A DNA stretch of 64,000 nucleotides from Clavaria fumosa (taxonomy: Eukaryota; Basidiomycota; Agaricomycetes; Agaricales; Clavariaceae). The translations under genes and the position numbers were made by a program. The notes under the pieces were generated by a model. That model saw nothing but the letters and a program-made list of their open reading frames with translations. It did not search any database and was not told the origin of the DNA. Positions 45,225 through 56,333 of this stretch are shown here, piece by piece. Within the stretch, counting starts at the first letter, position 1. Every line of letters begins with the position of its first letter. The stretch is from assembly GCA_951802425.1 (NCBI GenBank), contig OX637802.1, positions 1,426,001 to 1,490,000 of the forward strand, in the 5' to 3' direction.

Positions 45225-46698
45225 ATGGGCAACGTGCAGGAGACACCAGTCGTGGCCTCTTCCAATCTAGTTCTGCATTCGCCGTTGCTGCAAGATGTGT
45301 CCAGAGCCTCGACTCTGCCTCCCGATGAAGTGACGAGAGCAACCTCAACTTCATCTTCGCATGCTGGACCGTCATCAACCCCGTCCACTGCCTCACTAAA
45401 TTACAACCCCCAGGGCCCTGCCAATGAAAGAACCAGGACATCCAAGAAGGAACAATATTGGGCTGAAGATTATCGGGCTAAAGAAGAAGAAGAAATCTCA
45501 AGAAAAGCAGCCGCTAGGTCCAAAGCCATTTGGAGCCTCAGTTGTCGTGGTTGATCCCTCTCTATTGTATGCTACAGATTCGCTGCCCGTCTGGCAGCAG
45601 ATCATCTCGCCGTTTTGAACCCGGACGTGGATTCTCCCTTCGTTGATGCGGTGGATGTCGTGAAGCGGCTTCTCCCTTATCACATTTTTCAGCATCCCAA
45701 AGAGGATTTGGAAACACTTCTGCGTGCCCGGGTCTGGAGTAGTAAAGGTAAGACAAAAGCGCCTGTCGACGTTCTACAAGAAGAGGTAGCTGGTGAGCTC
45801 TATGCGCCGTGCTCTAGAACTGAATCTTTGATGTGGTCTCGATAGAGGCGAGGTTTGGCTTGCAGTGCCTCAGACGGCAGAGAGCCTTGCAAGACCGAAT
45901 GAAGAGGATGAAAATAAAATCTGCCAAGGTTTGCACTTATCCACCATCTATTTTTCCATAAGGACCGCGTACTGTAGCTGAAACTGCAATCTTTTAACCG
46001 TGCAGCGTGTGACTCCTTCGGATCAAGCTTATATTCTCGCCCGCGCCGTGCTAGAAAGCGAACGCGCAGAGTACGCAGCGGTACAAGCAGCGCTCCAAGT
46101 CGCGCGCGGGGAGGCCGCTCGGATCCAACGGGAGAAACATCCCACACCGGCGCCATCTTCCCGCCCCGTGACGTTCTTGGCCCACCCCACGGCTGTGCCC
46201 CCTACACCGGCGCAGGCGCAGTACTACCGCAATTACATCTTCACCTACACGCAGTCATACGGCGCGGCAGCAGCAGCTGCGCCGCAGGTCGTCCCGAATA
46301 CAATGCGGACGCACCCGGCTACTGTGGTGCCTGCGACTTCTACTACTCATGGCGGTGCTGGTGCTGCGTCCGGGGTGAGCCTGCCGCTGACAGCATACAC
46401 GCCTCCGTCGGGCTCCATTCCGGTACAGCTCCCTGTTACATCCTTGTCCGCTCTAGCAAGCCTTGGGATCAACCCCATCCCCGCGGCCGCTGTCCCTCCG
46501 CCGGACCAGCCGCAGCCGTCCGCGGTGCTACAGGGGACCACGGGGAACGGAACGACGCTTATCCTGCATATCAACGTGTCGCTGCTACACCCCGGCCAGA
46601 TGAGTGGACTGGCATCTTTGTTGAACTCATTGATGAGAAGCAATAGGCCTGGCGTTGCGCCGACGCCGGGCCAAGACCATGTCCAGCCTGCTAGGTAG
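45225..46698 (+). CDS. GLTSCR1 (BICRA-type) domain protein
   Basis: Exon 1 (MGNVQETPVVASSNLVLHSP) is Ser/Thr/Pro-rich and includes KKEQYWAEDYRAKEEEEISRKAAARSKAIW. After an intron near 45545-45590 comes RFAARLAADHLAVLNPDVDSPFVDAVDVVKRLLPYHIFQHPKEDLE, whose DH..VL.PD..(S/T)PF...D(A/V)V.RLLPYH(I/V) pattern is the GLTSCR1 domain, which in animals and yeasts ties a non-canonical SWI/SNF complex together. The C-terminal half is Ala/Pro/Thr-rich (VTPSDQAYILARAVLESERAEYAAVQAAL, then low complexity) ending GQDHVQPAR. It is probably a nuclear chromatin-remodelling subunit. The exact donor of the first intron is not resolved; the phase did not close at any nearby GT. Confidence 0.65.
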
Positions 46699-46820
46699 AC
46701 TCGCATGTTTTGGCTTTCGGCGCTCACACGACGAGGCAGGTTTATCGTAGCATATTACTCGTTATTTTCAATGTTGCATTCATACATCACGTGAACTTGC
46801 ATTCTGTCACCACCGCCTCC

Positions 46821-47076
46821 ATGAATGCTACACTGTCGGGAACCGCAAAGCCCCTCCAACGCTTCGCGTTCCACGCTACCACGACGTGCGCGGCGCAAGC
46901 TGCAGCGTATGGCAAGTGCATCGTGGCGACATACCGCGACGTTCGGCGGGATGCCTGTCGAGAGCAGTTTGCGTTGTTCCGAAAGTGTTTACAAGACGCG
47001 GTGAGCTACTGCGCTTTTGCCTCTTCCGAAGCACATCGACTGACGCTCGGAGTAATAATCACAGATGAAGAGGTAA
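46821..47076 (+). CDS. Twin CX9C mitochondrial protein, NDUFAF8-like
   Basis: MNATLSGTAKPLQRFAFHATTT, then C-AAQAAAYGK-C and, 12 residues on, C-REQFALFRK-C: two CX9C pairs forming a helical hairpin (CHCH) oxidised by Mia40 in the intermembrane space. The first pair, CAAQAAAYGKC, resembles CGAEAAAYGRC of human NDUFAF8, a complex I assembly factor, as I remember it. The last exon is only four codons (ATG AAG AGG TAA at 47065-47076) after a 66 nt intron. About 65 residues, as in the family. An upstream in-frame start at 46710 is not needed. Confidence 0.7.
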
Positions 47077-47160
47077 TGGTAATGGCGGAGTCTTTGCGAT
47101 TGGTGATAATACCTCTAATGTAAACTAGGAATTGGGATGGAGCGAGAGCGGAGGGTATTA

Positions 47161-48236
47161 CTACAATCCATCACCCTCCTGATCCATGCGTCCCGGAAGT
47201 TCTCGCCCTGTCCCTCTCGCGCGATCACCAGTAGTATCAGCACCAGCATTACCACTGAGAACAAGATTCCCCTCCTCCGCCTGCTCTTGCCACCGGCGCA
47301 TCTGCGCCCTTGCCCGCACAAAGACGCCCACGCTGTGCGGCAGGGGAACGTTCCACGTGTTCCCCAAGGACGTCGTGTTCGGCAACGGCAGCAGCGATGA
47401 CGAACCCGGTCCCGGTCCTGCACCCGCACTCGTACCCGCACCCGCACCCGACGTCGCCAACAATGACGCCAGCGTGGGAGATGGGGCCGGCCCCGTCGCC
47501 GTCGACGTGCTCCGGAGGCGAGCGAGTATGTGCGCGAAGCGCAAGTCTATGACGTAAGGCGTGGTCGGCCGCGCGGGCGGCGCGGGTGGCGGGGACGAGG
47601 TTTTGTGGAGCGGATCGAGGAAGGTGGATGTGGACGCCGTGGGCAAGGGTGGGAATGAGATTTGTGGGGAAGGAGGGAGTGGGAGGAGTGGGTCGAGGAG
47701 ACCAGCGTCGGGTGGGAGCTCCTGTGCGAGGGATGTCTCGTACGAGATGGTCGCGAGCAGCATCTGGAGGAAGATGATGGTGAAGTCGAGCAGCAAGAGC
47801 TGCGCTTTAGAAGGCACACGAGCTGTAGAAACCGGCGAGGAATGTGAGTTTGGAAAGGGGCCTATAGGGGAAATTCGGAGGGAGACGCACCCATTCCGAT
47901 GAAGTCCAACACGATGGTCTTGCCCTCCACTGCGCCCTGCGTCGCATGGTGCCACAGGCTGGTAGCGTTGAAGAAGAGCACGGCGAGGAACCAGAAACGT
48001 AGAGAGCGGTTCGGGTCGACCGTACGGGGTTTGGAGCACTGCACCTGAGAGTAGAGGCGACAGAGCAAGTCCCACAGCGACGGTGACTGGAAGAACGAAA
48101 TGACATGGAGCTGGTAGAGAAGAGCGTCGAACTGTGCGATGGCGCGATGAGCCACGTTCGGTGAAGCAAAGGAGGAGACTCAGACACGTACGCCGTAAAT
48201 AATGTGCTGGCGTTGAGCGTCGACCCGCTTCTGCAT
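47161..48236 (-). CDS. DUF1746 membrane protein (DSC E3 ligase-associated type)
   Basis: ATG at 48236: MQKRVDAQRQHIIYG | FDALLYQLHVISFFQSPSLWDLLCRLYSQVQCSKPRTVDPNRSLRFWFLAVLFFNATSLWHHATQG | ARVPSKAQLLLLDFTIIFLQMLLATISYETSL, then a Pro/Ser-rich tail with a low-complexity GAGAG/PAPSP region. The LDALLYQLH.ISF block, two to three hydrophobic helices and P.K..LL.LDF.I..LQ+LL..ISYE are typical of fungal DUF1746, present in the Dsc E3 complex subunit Dsc4 (Golgi, sterol-regulatory cleavage in fission yeast). The assignment to Dsc4 is by family memory. Two short introns. Convergent with the CX9C gene. Confidence 0.7.
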
Positions 48237-48476
48237 GTCATCGATTGCCGGTATGCCACTCAGCTAGGTCAACGTCGTCTAGCTCACTCAAGGTTACAGA
48301 AAGTTACCTGGATGCAGGAGTGCGCTCAGCAAGCGGCGCGGTGCGGCGGAATGGTATTTGGCTTTGTCTGCCTACGCCTTGTAAAGGTGGTTCCTCCTAG
48401 TCCGATAGAGAAATAATACATTTTAAATATAACATGGAACTTCTACGCCTTCATCATCCGGGAAATTAACATATTA

Positions 48477-49661
48477 TCAGATAGAGTCGTGGTAAGTGGG
48501 TAACCCGTCCCCAACAGACGGAGACTGTGGTCGACGAAGTGGAACCAGAGCGATCGTAGTGATATCAGACATATAGGCATTCGGAGGGGTATGCGGCAAC
48601 CGCAGCTCCTCCACTGGCGTCAGCAATCCTTGCTGTTCTTCCTCCACCAGCTGCTCTCCCTTCGCCGGCTGCTTCCCCTTCGCCAGCTGCTCCTCTTCAT
48701 GTAGCCGCTGCGCCTCCCTGCGCTTCTCCTCATCTGCTATCTCGCGGAGGTTCAGCGTGCCCCCTGAGTACGTCTGCTCGGGGTCGGGATGTGGGCCGAT
48801 GGACGCGGTGTCGTCCCGGTGCGCGATGTACGGCCTGTACGGGTCGAACGACTGCATGTTAGCGGCAGCTCCTTGCGCATCGCCGACGGTCTGAGGGAGG
48901 CCGTTCTTGGGGTTGCTGTTTTCGTTGCGCGAGGGTCGCGCGGCATTTTTTTGGACTTTGAGGCGTTGGAGATAATAGTAGATGATTAGAGTTTGGCCTG
49001 ATTTATGTAATTCCCCGCACGGCGGTCGTGAGCATGCGATAAAGCGAACGTCCGGGAGCGGCTTACAGGCTTCCAGGATCCAGAGTGTGGAGGCGAGGCC
49101 AAGAAATACGCCCCGTGCCACGTGAAGCATACCCGTGGACGGCATACCCATGGACAGCCCAGGTAAGTGCGTGAGGGCTTGCTTGGCTCGGCCAGGAATT
49201 TGGACGATGAACCAGATCAAGATGGCGAGGTTGATGACGACATGCGCATAGAGGCAGTAGGCGTAGGTGGTCACGAAGAGCTGTTTCCGCAAGACGGTAC
49301 CGACGAATCTGTGCAACACGAATGAGAGGAAGAATTTTCAGAGCGATGGTCGGAGAGGTAGGACATGCGGGAATGCTGACCCAAGTGCTGAGAGGAAGAA
49401 ATAGAGCGTTTCTAGCACGGCTGCAGCCTCGAAGGCGGCTTGGGTGCCAGAATTAAATTGCGAAGCTGAGAATGATGGCCAGGTGTCAGGCACGCGGACG
49501 GGTAGAGTCGCGGTGTACTCACTTGCCACTTGGACCCAAAGAATTGCCGAGAAAATCCCCGAAATTATCATGGAGAGAAAGGAGACCAAGATGGCGCTAG
49601 AGCGCACGGGGATGCGGAAGCAGAAAGTATTCGACTCGACGCAGAAGGATCGAAAACCCAT
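48477..49661 (-). CDS. Four-TM membrane protein of basidiomycete type
   Basis: From the ATG at 49661: MGFRSFCVESNTFCFRIPVRSSAILVSFLSMIISGIFSAILWVQVA, then QFNSGTQAAFEAAAVLETLYFFLSALG, FVGTVLRKQLFVTTYAYCLYAHVVINLAILIWFIVQIPG, GVFLGLASTLWILEACKPL and LIIYYYLQRLKVQKNAARPSR, followed by a hydrophilic tail with a repeated KGEQLAKGKQPAKGEQL-like Lys/Glu/Gln stretch. It has four predicted membrane spans and a long cytosolic C-terminus. I recognise it only as a common unnamed Agaricomycete family resembling tetraspan proteins. It has three exons. Confidence 0.6.
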
Positions 49662-50631
49662 GGTCGATTGAGTCGCCTACTGCACGACGCAGCGTTTGTC
49701 TAAGTCGGCAAAGAGGATCTGACGATGCGTTTCATATGGACGACCGCGGCCTAGAACACCCCCATTAAGTCCACACGCCATGTCGGCTGTGTATGTGGGC
49801 GAACAGCCTCGTGCAAGTCTCGTGACACGGTACAGTCAGTCGAATAATAGCTTCCATCCCACCAGGCGGACAAGGCGGTCTATCTGATAGATAGAAGACG
49901 TTCAGTCAGTCAGCTTTTCGTGTCATCACAACGAGGGTCACGCGGTGTTTGGGAGAGCTTACCGAGCTCATGATGAAGGCTGCGTCCAGACAAAAATGGA
50001 TGCATAGCCCTCAAAAACAAAAAGCAGGTGTGAAGTCATCAGCAAGACTGGTTAGCACTATATAGGTTCACCATATCATAACTAGCAGCCCTAGACAATC
50101 TCAAATTTATAGCAATGCATCCTGTGTCATTTATGGACTGGCAGTTGCTATTAATATTGGCTTCATAACCTGTATGTTGTCACCACATCCTTATTTTTTA
50201 CATTGATATTACACCAGGAATCTTCAGACTCAGAGAGACAAGCAAAGTAAACTCATCACCCCACAACACCTACCTCCATGTACAACCGCATTTTTGTTTT
50301 GGCTACGTCGCAGGTGTGCCCACTGCGGGTGGCTCCCCCACCCCGGCACTCCACAGATAGGAGAATGCTCACTGCATTCGCCTCTCTCCCCCAAGACGTA
50401 GTCTCAATCATTACAGCCCTCTCTCAATAGATCATTTACTTCTCACTATACCTTACAAAGGCGGGAAGGATGAGATGCTGATTCAAAAAGTAAATAAATC
50501 TGAATCATGTGACTGGTTCGCGCATTCGCGCGAATCGACGCGTGACCGAAAACAGCGCGTCGGGTTGAGCGACCCTAGTTTTCGAGCACAGCGACCACGA
50601 CGACGGCGACAGCAACCACGACGGCTACAAG
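49662..50631. other. Intergenic region upstream of the kinesin gene
   Basis: 970 bp. CAGTCAGTC-like short repeats occur near 49835 and 49900. An A/T-rich part (50040-50230) and a GC-rich CGCGAATCGACGCG stretch at about 50527-50540 lie before the kinesin start. No ORF or RNA gene is supported. Confidence 0.4.
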
Positions 50632-53586
50632 ATGGCCTCGCATATTCCTTCCTCGTCTTCCCGTAAGATTATCAAATCACCAGCCTTCACTCCAAAGCGC
50701 TCTGCTTCTCGCACCAGTGCTACGACCAGCATCATACCTACCACCGCCCGACGATTCAAGGCTGCCCTATCTGTAGAGGCTCGCCCGCGGATTCCAAATC
50801 TATCGCTACCCTCTCCGGGCTCCCCTGCCAGGAGAGCCCCGCCCAGCGATGGACGAAGAACACCTGGTTTGTCCACCGACGGCAGGAAAACTCCTGGTTT
50901 CACTGCGACTGAAAGCGATGCAGACATGAGCCGGATAGACCCAGAGGACGTACTGTTGGACTTCTCGAATATTGAGCCGGGTGATGGCGATCTCAGCGCA
51001 GACATTGACAATTCCTTCCTGAAAGACCTGGACCACAGCAAAGGAGATAAAGTTATGGTCTCTGTCCGGTGCGTTTCTGACATTCGACGCATTTCTAGTC
51101 TAACATATGCTTTCTCAAGCATACGGCCCATAGAAGCACCAACTGCATGGTCGCACGACGGCTCTTCAGCTCCCCCGAGTATCAAGCTCCTACCACAACA
51201 CACTAAGTCCTCTGTCCCTCAGGAATTCCGTTTCGACGAGATCATGACGGGCTCAGAGAACAAACCAGTCTACAACCGGGTTGCCCGCTCGCACGTGAGC
51301 GCCGCCATGGACGGCTACAACGCCGTCGTCTTTGCCTACGGGCAAACCGCCTCCGGGAAGACGTTCACGCTTAGCGGGGACGAAGACCAGCCGGGTATCA
51401 TTCCGCTCGCCATGAAGGACGTCTTCTCTTATATTCGCAAGACCCCAACGAGAGAGTATCTCCTGCGCTGCTCCTACCTGGAAATCTATAACGAAAATAT
51501 ACACGACTTGCTCTCTCCCGCCACGACGACGCTGGCACCTGTGCAGCTCTCTGGCACAGGCAATAATGTGACTCTCATGCCACTTCGAGAAGAAGTGGTG
51601 ACAAGCCTCAAGGGTGTTCGGGAGGTGCTCGAGAGGGGGAACGGGAACCGCCGCACCGCGAGCACAGACTGGAACGAGAGGAGTTCGCGGAGTCACAGCG
51701 TGTTCAGACTGGTCATCGAATCGCGCGAGCGGAGCACTGGCGCTGGTGATGAGGGGAGCGGGAGAAAGACCCCAAGTGGCAGGCACACTCCCGGAGGCAC
51801 AAAGTTGCAGGCCAAGGGAGACAGGAGCGTGCAAACGAGTGTATTGGTAAGGCCTTCTTGTGTGCCGGGCGAATCTTTATTTACTCTACCTGTGCTCATA
51901 GAGTCTCATTGATCTTGCTGGCTCTGAAAAAGCCACCAGTGACAAGGACCGGACAAGAGAGGGTAAATATATCAATACTAGGTGGGCATATTAAGGTGTA
52001 ATATTTAAATGAGCGACTAATGCACGGTGTTGAGTCTTCTGACCCTGAGCACAGTCATCGGAACCCTAGCAGAGAATGCAGCGCGAAATAAAACGTGGGT
52101 CGTTTCCCTCCCTCCGCCTAGGTAGTTTGCTGAGTCCCTTGCTTTTTGGGCTAGTGACTACGTGCCCTTTCGTAACTCGAAGCTCACGCGACTCTTACAA
52201 CCATCCCTGTCTGGCAACGCCCGCATTTCGGTCGTCTGCACCATCAACCCAAACGTCGAGGCGGTGGGCGAGTCACTGAGCACGCTGCAATTTGCGACGC
52301 GCATCAAGCGTGTACAGGTCTGTCTCGAACCACCGTTTCATGGCGCTCGATAGACTGATCCAACATTTGCTTTGCAGCTGAACGCGACGAAACAAGAGAT
52401 CGTCGACACTGATGCTCTCATCGAGCGGTATAGGAAGGAGATCGAGGATCTCAAGCGCCGGTTGGCCGAGCGCGAGGCGGTTGCTGAGTTCGGGGAGAAC
52501 GGCGGGAAAGTGGCGAGCATTAAGGGCCGGCGGCTGTCTGCCCGAGAGGTATGTCTTGCTGTTCTGCATGCCTCAACTTGTTGACCTTATGGCGCGGCGC
52601 GAGCAGCAACAAGACGAGTCGAAAGCGATGCAGGATCTAAACGGCCGCATCCAGCAACTGACCAAGTTGATCTTGACTAGTCAGACCGTAGATGAGAACA
52701 GGGGCGATGAGTCCAGACCAGCCAGTCCTGTCAAGGTGGACTTCAACATGACGTCTTACCAGGTATGCCCAAACATTTCCTTCTTTTTTTTCTTCTTTGG
52801 CCTTGATTAAGACGCTCCCCGTGGGGTTTGCAGTTGCAGCAAGAACTCCTCGCCGCGCGCCGACAATTGGAGTCGCAAGCGAACCAGATCTTGTCACTCG
52901 AGGCTGCACTGCTCGCGCGGCCGCCACTTCCACTCGACGCGCCCGAGACGGAGAAGGATCGTATGATCCTCGAGCAAGCGAAGACCATCCGCGAGCTCGA
53001 AATCGTCGTTAGAGGGTATGAGGCCAACTTGGGTGAGCCGCTGAGGGCGGTGAAGGAAGACGTTGAGAAGGAGTGGGTGGACAAGGTAGCTGAGGAGCGG
53101 AAGAAGAGGGAGGAGGCGGAGGTTTGGGCGCAAGAAGTGGTCAAAGCCGTGGAAAAAGAGAAGAAGGTACCTGCTCCACCTCACCTTCGTTTCTTGACTA
53201 AGGCCGGTGAACCGTGGAAATAGATACGATTAAAGCTGGAAGAAGAGCGGCGCGCGCTGGCTGCGTTCGTCAGCAAATTCGATTCATTGGGTCTCGGACA
53301 GGTTCCGCCGAATGCCACTGATAAAAAGACCCAAGCGCTAACGACGATCATGGAAGACGCGGACGAGGGCGCGTCGCCTATAAAGGCGTCTCCATTGCGG
53401 ATGTCGCTCAAGCAGCAGCCAAGCCTGCTGGAAGAGGACTGCGCCTGGGACGCCGTGCAAGACATCAGCTTCGAGCTCGAAAAGGCGCCCTCCGGCATTG
53501 CCCCCCCTAGCAATGTTGACAAGGACAAGGTACTCACGATAACGAAGAGAGACGCGCGGGCTGAGAAAGAGAATCTGATACCGTAA
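50632..53586 (+). CDS. Kinesin motor protein (kinesin-7/CENP-E-like), C-terminal KEN motif
   Basis: N-terminal extension of about 130 residues rich in S/T-P sites (FTPKRSAS, GRRTPGLS, GRKTPGFT), then the motor: VMVSVRIRPI, FRFDEIMTG, GYNAVVFAYGQTASGKTFTLSG (P-loop GQTASGKT), LRCSYLEIYNENIHDLL, NERSSRSHSVFRLVIES (switch I) with a Gly/Thr-rich insert, SLIDLAGSEKATSDKDRTREGKYIN (switch II), VPFRNSKLTRLLQPSLSGNA and ESLSTLQFATRIKRV, then a neck and coiled coil (EIVDTDALIERYRKEIEDLKRRLAE..., LQQELLAARRQLESQANQILSLE). It ends RAEKENLIP. The long N-terminal extension and coiled coil fit kinesin-7. It has more than six introns. Confidence 0.85.
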
Positions 53587-53911
53587 GGGAATGTGTGGTG
53601 GTGCTGGTTCATCTCGGTTGTTTTCTTGCCCTTTTGCTATCCGTACGGACAAATACCACTTCGTTCATATGATTTGAAGGATCGACTCAATCCGAGGCCT
53701 AATGATGAGAGACGCTCGGAAATTTTTCAAGGAAGCTGACCATTCTATAGACATTGCTTAGAATGAGCTTCTGACGGTGATATTCCGTGGCGTGTACAGA
53801 TGAATTCTCCGGCTAACAACAGGCCGAGCCTCGAAGGCGCAATGAACCCTAAATTGACCCGAGTTCACCAAGATTGCCATATGTGGCAGTCAACCTCAGT
53901 GATATTGTTGA
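53587..53911. other. Convergent 3' flanks of kinesin and NSA2
   Basis: 325 bp between stops; nothing further recognised. Confidence 0.4.
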
Positions 53912-54963
53912 TTATACGACTGAAATAGGGTGTCAACAAGAACCTGATGCTAGATCGGACGTGTCGGGACGTACGCAGGACAGAATTGATGCACCCATCA
54001 TTTTCCGGGTTATTAGTAATTTGCGCGTACTTGCCAAAGACCACCTTCCCTCCCGTTGTGACCATACCCAGTTCTGAGACATTGACCTCGATGACCGTTC
54101 CTTTGGTCATGACACCAAGTTGTGTGTACATAGGCGACTGCGGATTCTTCTTTACGCCCATGATTTGCAACTGAAATGTGGCTTTGAGGTCCGCTGGCGG
54201 AGCCATCAATCAGGGAAAATGCGGCGAGTGGTGAGGCAGTGGACGTACGATGTGTCACATTGGCTTTTTTGTACCGCAACGCCATCGGGCGTATGAATCT
54301 CTCCATCTTGACTGGCTTCCTTGTAAAGCCCTCGCCCACGAACGTCGCCTTCGTGATCATCCGCTTCCAGCTTTTACTTTTACTTTTACCAGTCTTGACC
54401 ACTTTGAACATCTCATCCTCTGCTATGCCCCTGACCTTGGGTAAAGGAACAGAGTATTTGGCCGCCTTGTCTTTCCGTTTCTGCTTGATTGCACTCGAGA
54501 GAGCCTTTGCGTCTTTCTGGCCCTCGCGGTCCAGCAGATATGTCGGTAATGCACCGTCCGGAACAGACGAGTCGGCCTGCTTGACGTTCTGCTCGTCGTG
54601 CGCTTTGAGGGTCTTTTTTAGTCGCACTTTCTCCGCGTGACGCTTGGCGTGCAAGAGCTTCGCCTTCAACCCAAACGCCTTTTGCGCAACGGCAGAGGAT
54701 CTGTGGACTTCGCGAGCCTCACGTTTGCGTCTACAAAAGCACTATGCATCAGTAACAAAGGGAAGGGGCAGTTGCTAACCAACCGACTCACTTGCGCTCG
54801 TAGTAGTCTAACCGCCGACCATGTCGTTTGATATGCTCCTCGATATACTCGTTCTATTGAGGAATATGAGAACAGAGATCCCCACTCCACGAATTACAAA
54901 GTACCTGAGGCTGCGCCAATGTCAGACCTGTTGCATCACAGAGGACTACATGGCACTTACCAT
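53912..54963 (-). CDS. NSA2: Ribosome biogenesis protein NSA2
   Basis: The start codon at 54963-54961 is alone in its exon: ATG|GTAAGT. A 50 nt intron leads to a 6-nt exon CCTCAG (54910-54905), then a 51 nt intron leads to AACGAG at 54853, giving [24 protein letters not shown], the invariant Nsa2 N-terminus. Later exons encode [177 protein letters not shown], and a last intron gives LV and TAA at 53912. Nsa2 acts in 60S subunit maturation (27S pre-rRNA processing). Confidence 0.95.
54905..54910 (-). other. 6-nt microexon of NSA2 (Pro-Gln)
   Basis: CCTCAG between GGCGCAG (acceptor) and GTACTT (donor). It supplies codons 2-3 (PQ) of the conserved N-terminus MPQNEYIE. Confidence 0.75.
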
Positions 54964-55098
54964 GCCTTCTGCGTCCCGCGGAGGACGATGAGTTCACTGG
55001 ATTCCAGGAAAAAGTCCACTCGCACGTGACCCTCGCCTTCATCTTCCCCGTGACTTGTCGAAAGCCACGTCGCGCTCCTCATCTCATCGTCTGCAAGC

Positions 55099-56067
55099 AT
55101 GTGGCAGGACAGTAACAATATCTACGGTGCCTCCTCATCTCAAAGCGGTTATTATGCTCAATCACCCGCCTCTCCTCAAAATCCACTCCAATTCTACACA
55201 CCCGACTCCAGCGCCTTCTTCCCAGGCTCTCGCCCAAGCTTGGAGGGTAACATGGGTGCCCAGGGCTCAGTGCCGACGCATGGCGTCGCGCCAGGCTATG
55301 CTGGGACAATCCAACCCAAGCAGGGCTGGTGGACCGCATTTGGCACAGGAGGTCTCGAGGGCGAGCCACCGTTGCTTGAAGGTAAAGACATCCCTGTGTC
55401 TCGAGCACCAGAATACTCACCAAAACTCAGAGCTCGGAATAAATTTCGAACACATATGGGCGAAGACTTTGACCGTCCTGAATCCTCTCAGCCGCGTTGA
55501 TGAACACATCATGGACGATGCTGACCTTGCCGGTCCCCTTATCTTCTGTTTTTGCTTTGCGACTTTCCTCCTCTTCGTAGGTGACACTCCTTTCGTTCCT
55601 CACTCGCAGTGCCACTAATCAAGTCAGCCAGTCCGGGAAAGCGCAGTTTGGATACATATATGGGCTAGGCCTGTTTGGCTCCGTTTCGATTTACGCGCTG
55701 CTCAATTTAATGTCTGAGCAAGGCATCGACGCCTACCGGGTTACCTCTGTCTTAGGATACTGTCTGTTACCCATGGTGGGCGTGGGAGCCGTCAGCGTCA
55801 TGTTTACGCTTAAGTTCGCTTTTGTCTTATCGCCATTTGCTTCTGCTTAACTGATACCCTTGTAGTGGAATTTTGGGATATTTGCTCAGCATCCTTTCCA
55901 TAATATGGTGTACGAACGCCGCCTCGGGTATCTTCGTCGCAGTACTGCGGATGTCAAATCAACGGCTGCTCGTCGCATATCCCGTCGGTTTGTTATACGG
56001 CTGCTTCGCCCTTCTCAGCGTTTTCCATATCGGTGGTGGTGGCAGCACTTCTGGGAAGGGACATTGA
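55099..56067 (+). CDS. YIP1: Golgi membrane protein YIP1 (YIPF5 family)
   Basis: [23 protein letters not shown]..., a Ser/Gln/Pro-rich N-terminal region, then [20 protein letters not shown] | [98 protein letters not shown] and [27 protein letters not shown]. The [20 protein letters not shown] and G..FGYIYG..L.G motifs with five transmembrane segments define Yip1/YIPF5, which binds Rab (Ypt1/Ypt31) GTPases and helps ER-derived vesicle formation. Three introns; the ends fit the family. It is head to head with NSA2. Confidence 0.9.
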
Positions 56068-56333
56068 TGAACAGTGGAGTCGTCATTTATCACTCGTTAA
56101 CCCACGGAAGGCTCTCTTCAACTTCAGAGATGATCATATATGGTTGCGTCTCATTCTATTCTTGCGCAAATCAGTGTGTGCCCCAGCGCCCGGCTTGTGT
56201 CGCAACTGAGTCGCCTCATGAGATGAGGACACTGTCCGAAAAATTACAATTATGTTGAATACCAGCCTTGATACAAGGCAATTCGCTATAGACGTCTAAT
56301 AGGACATAAATGATGTATAGAGTAGCTGCCAAT

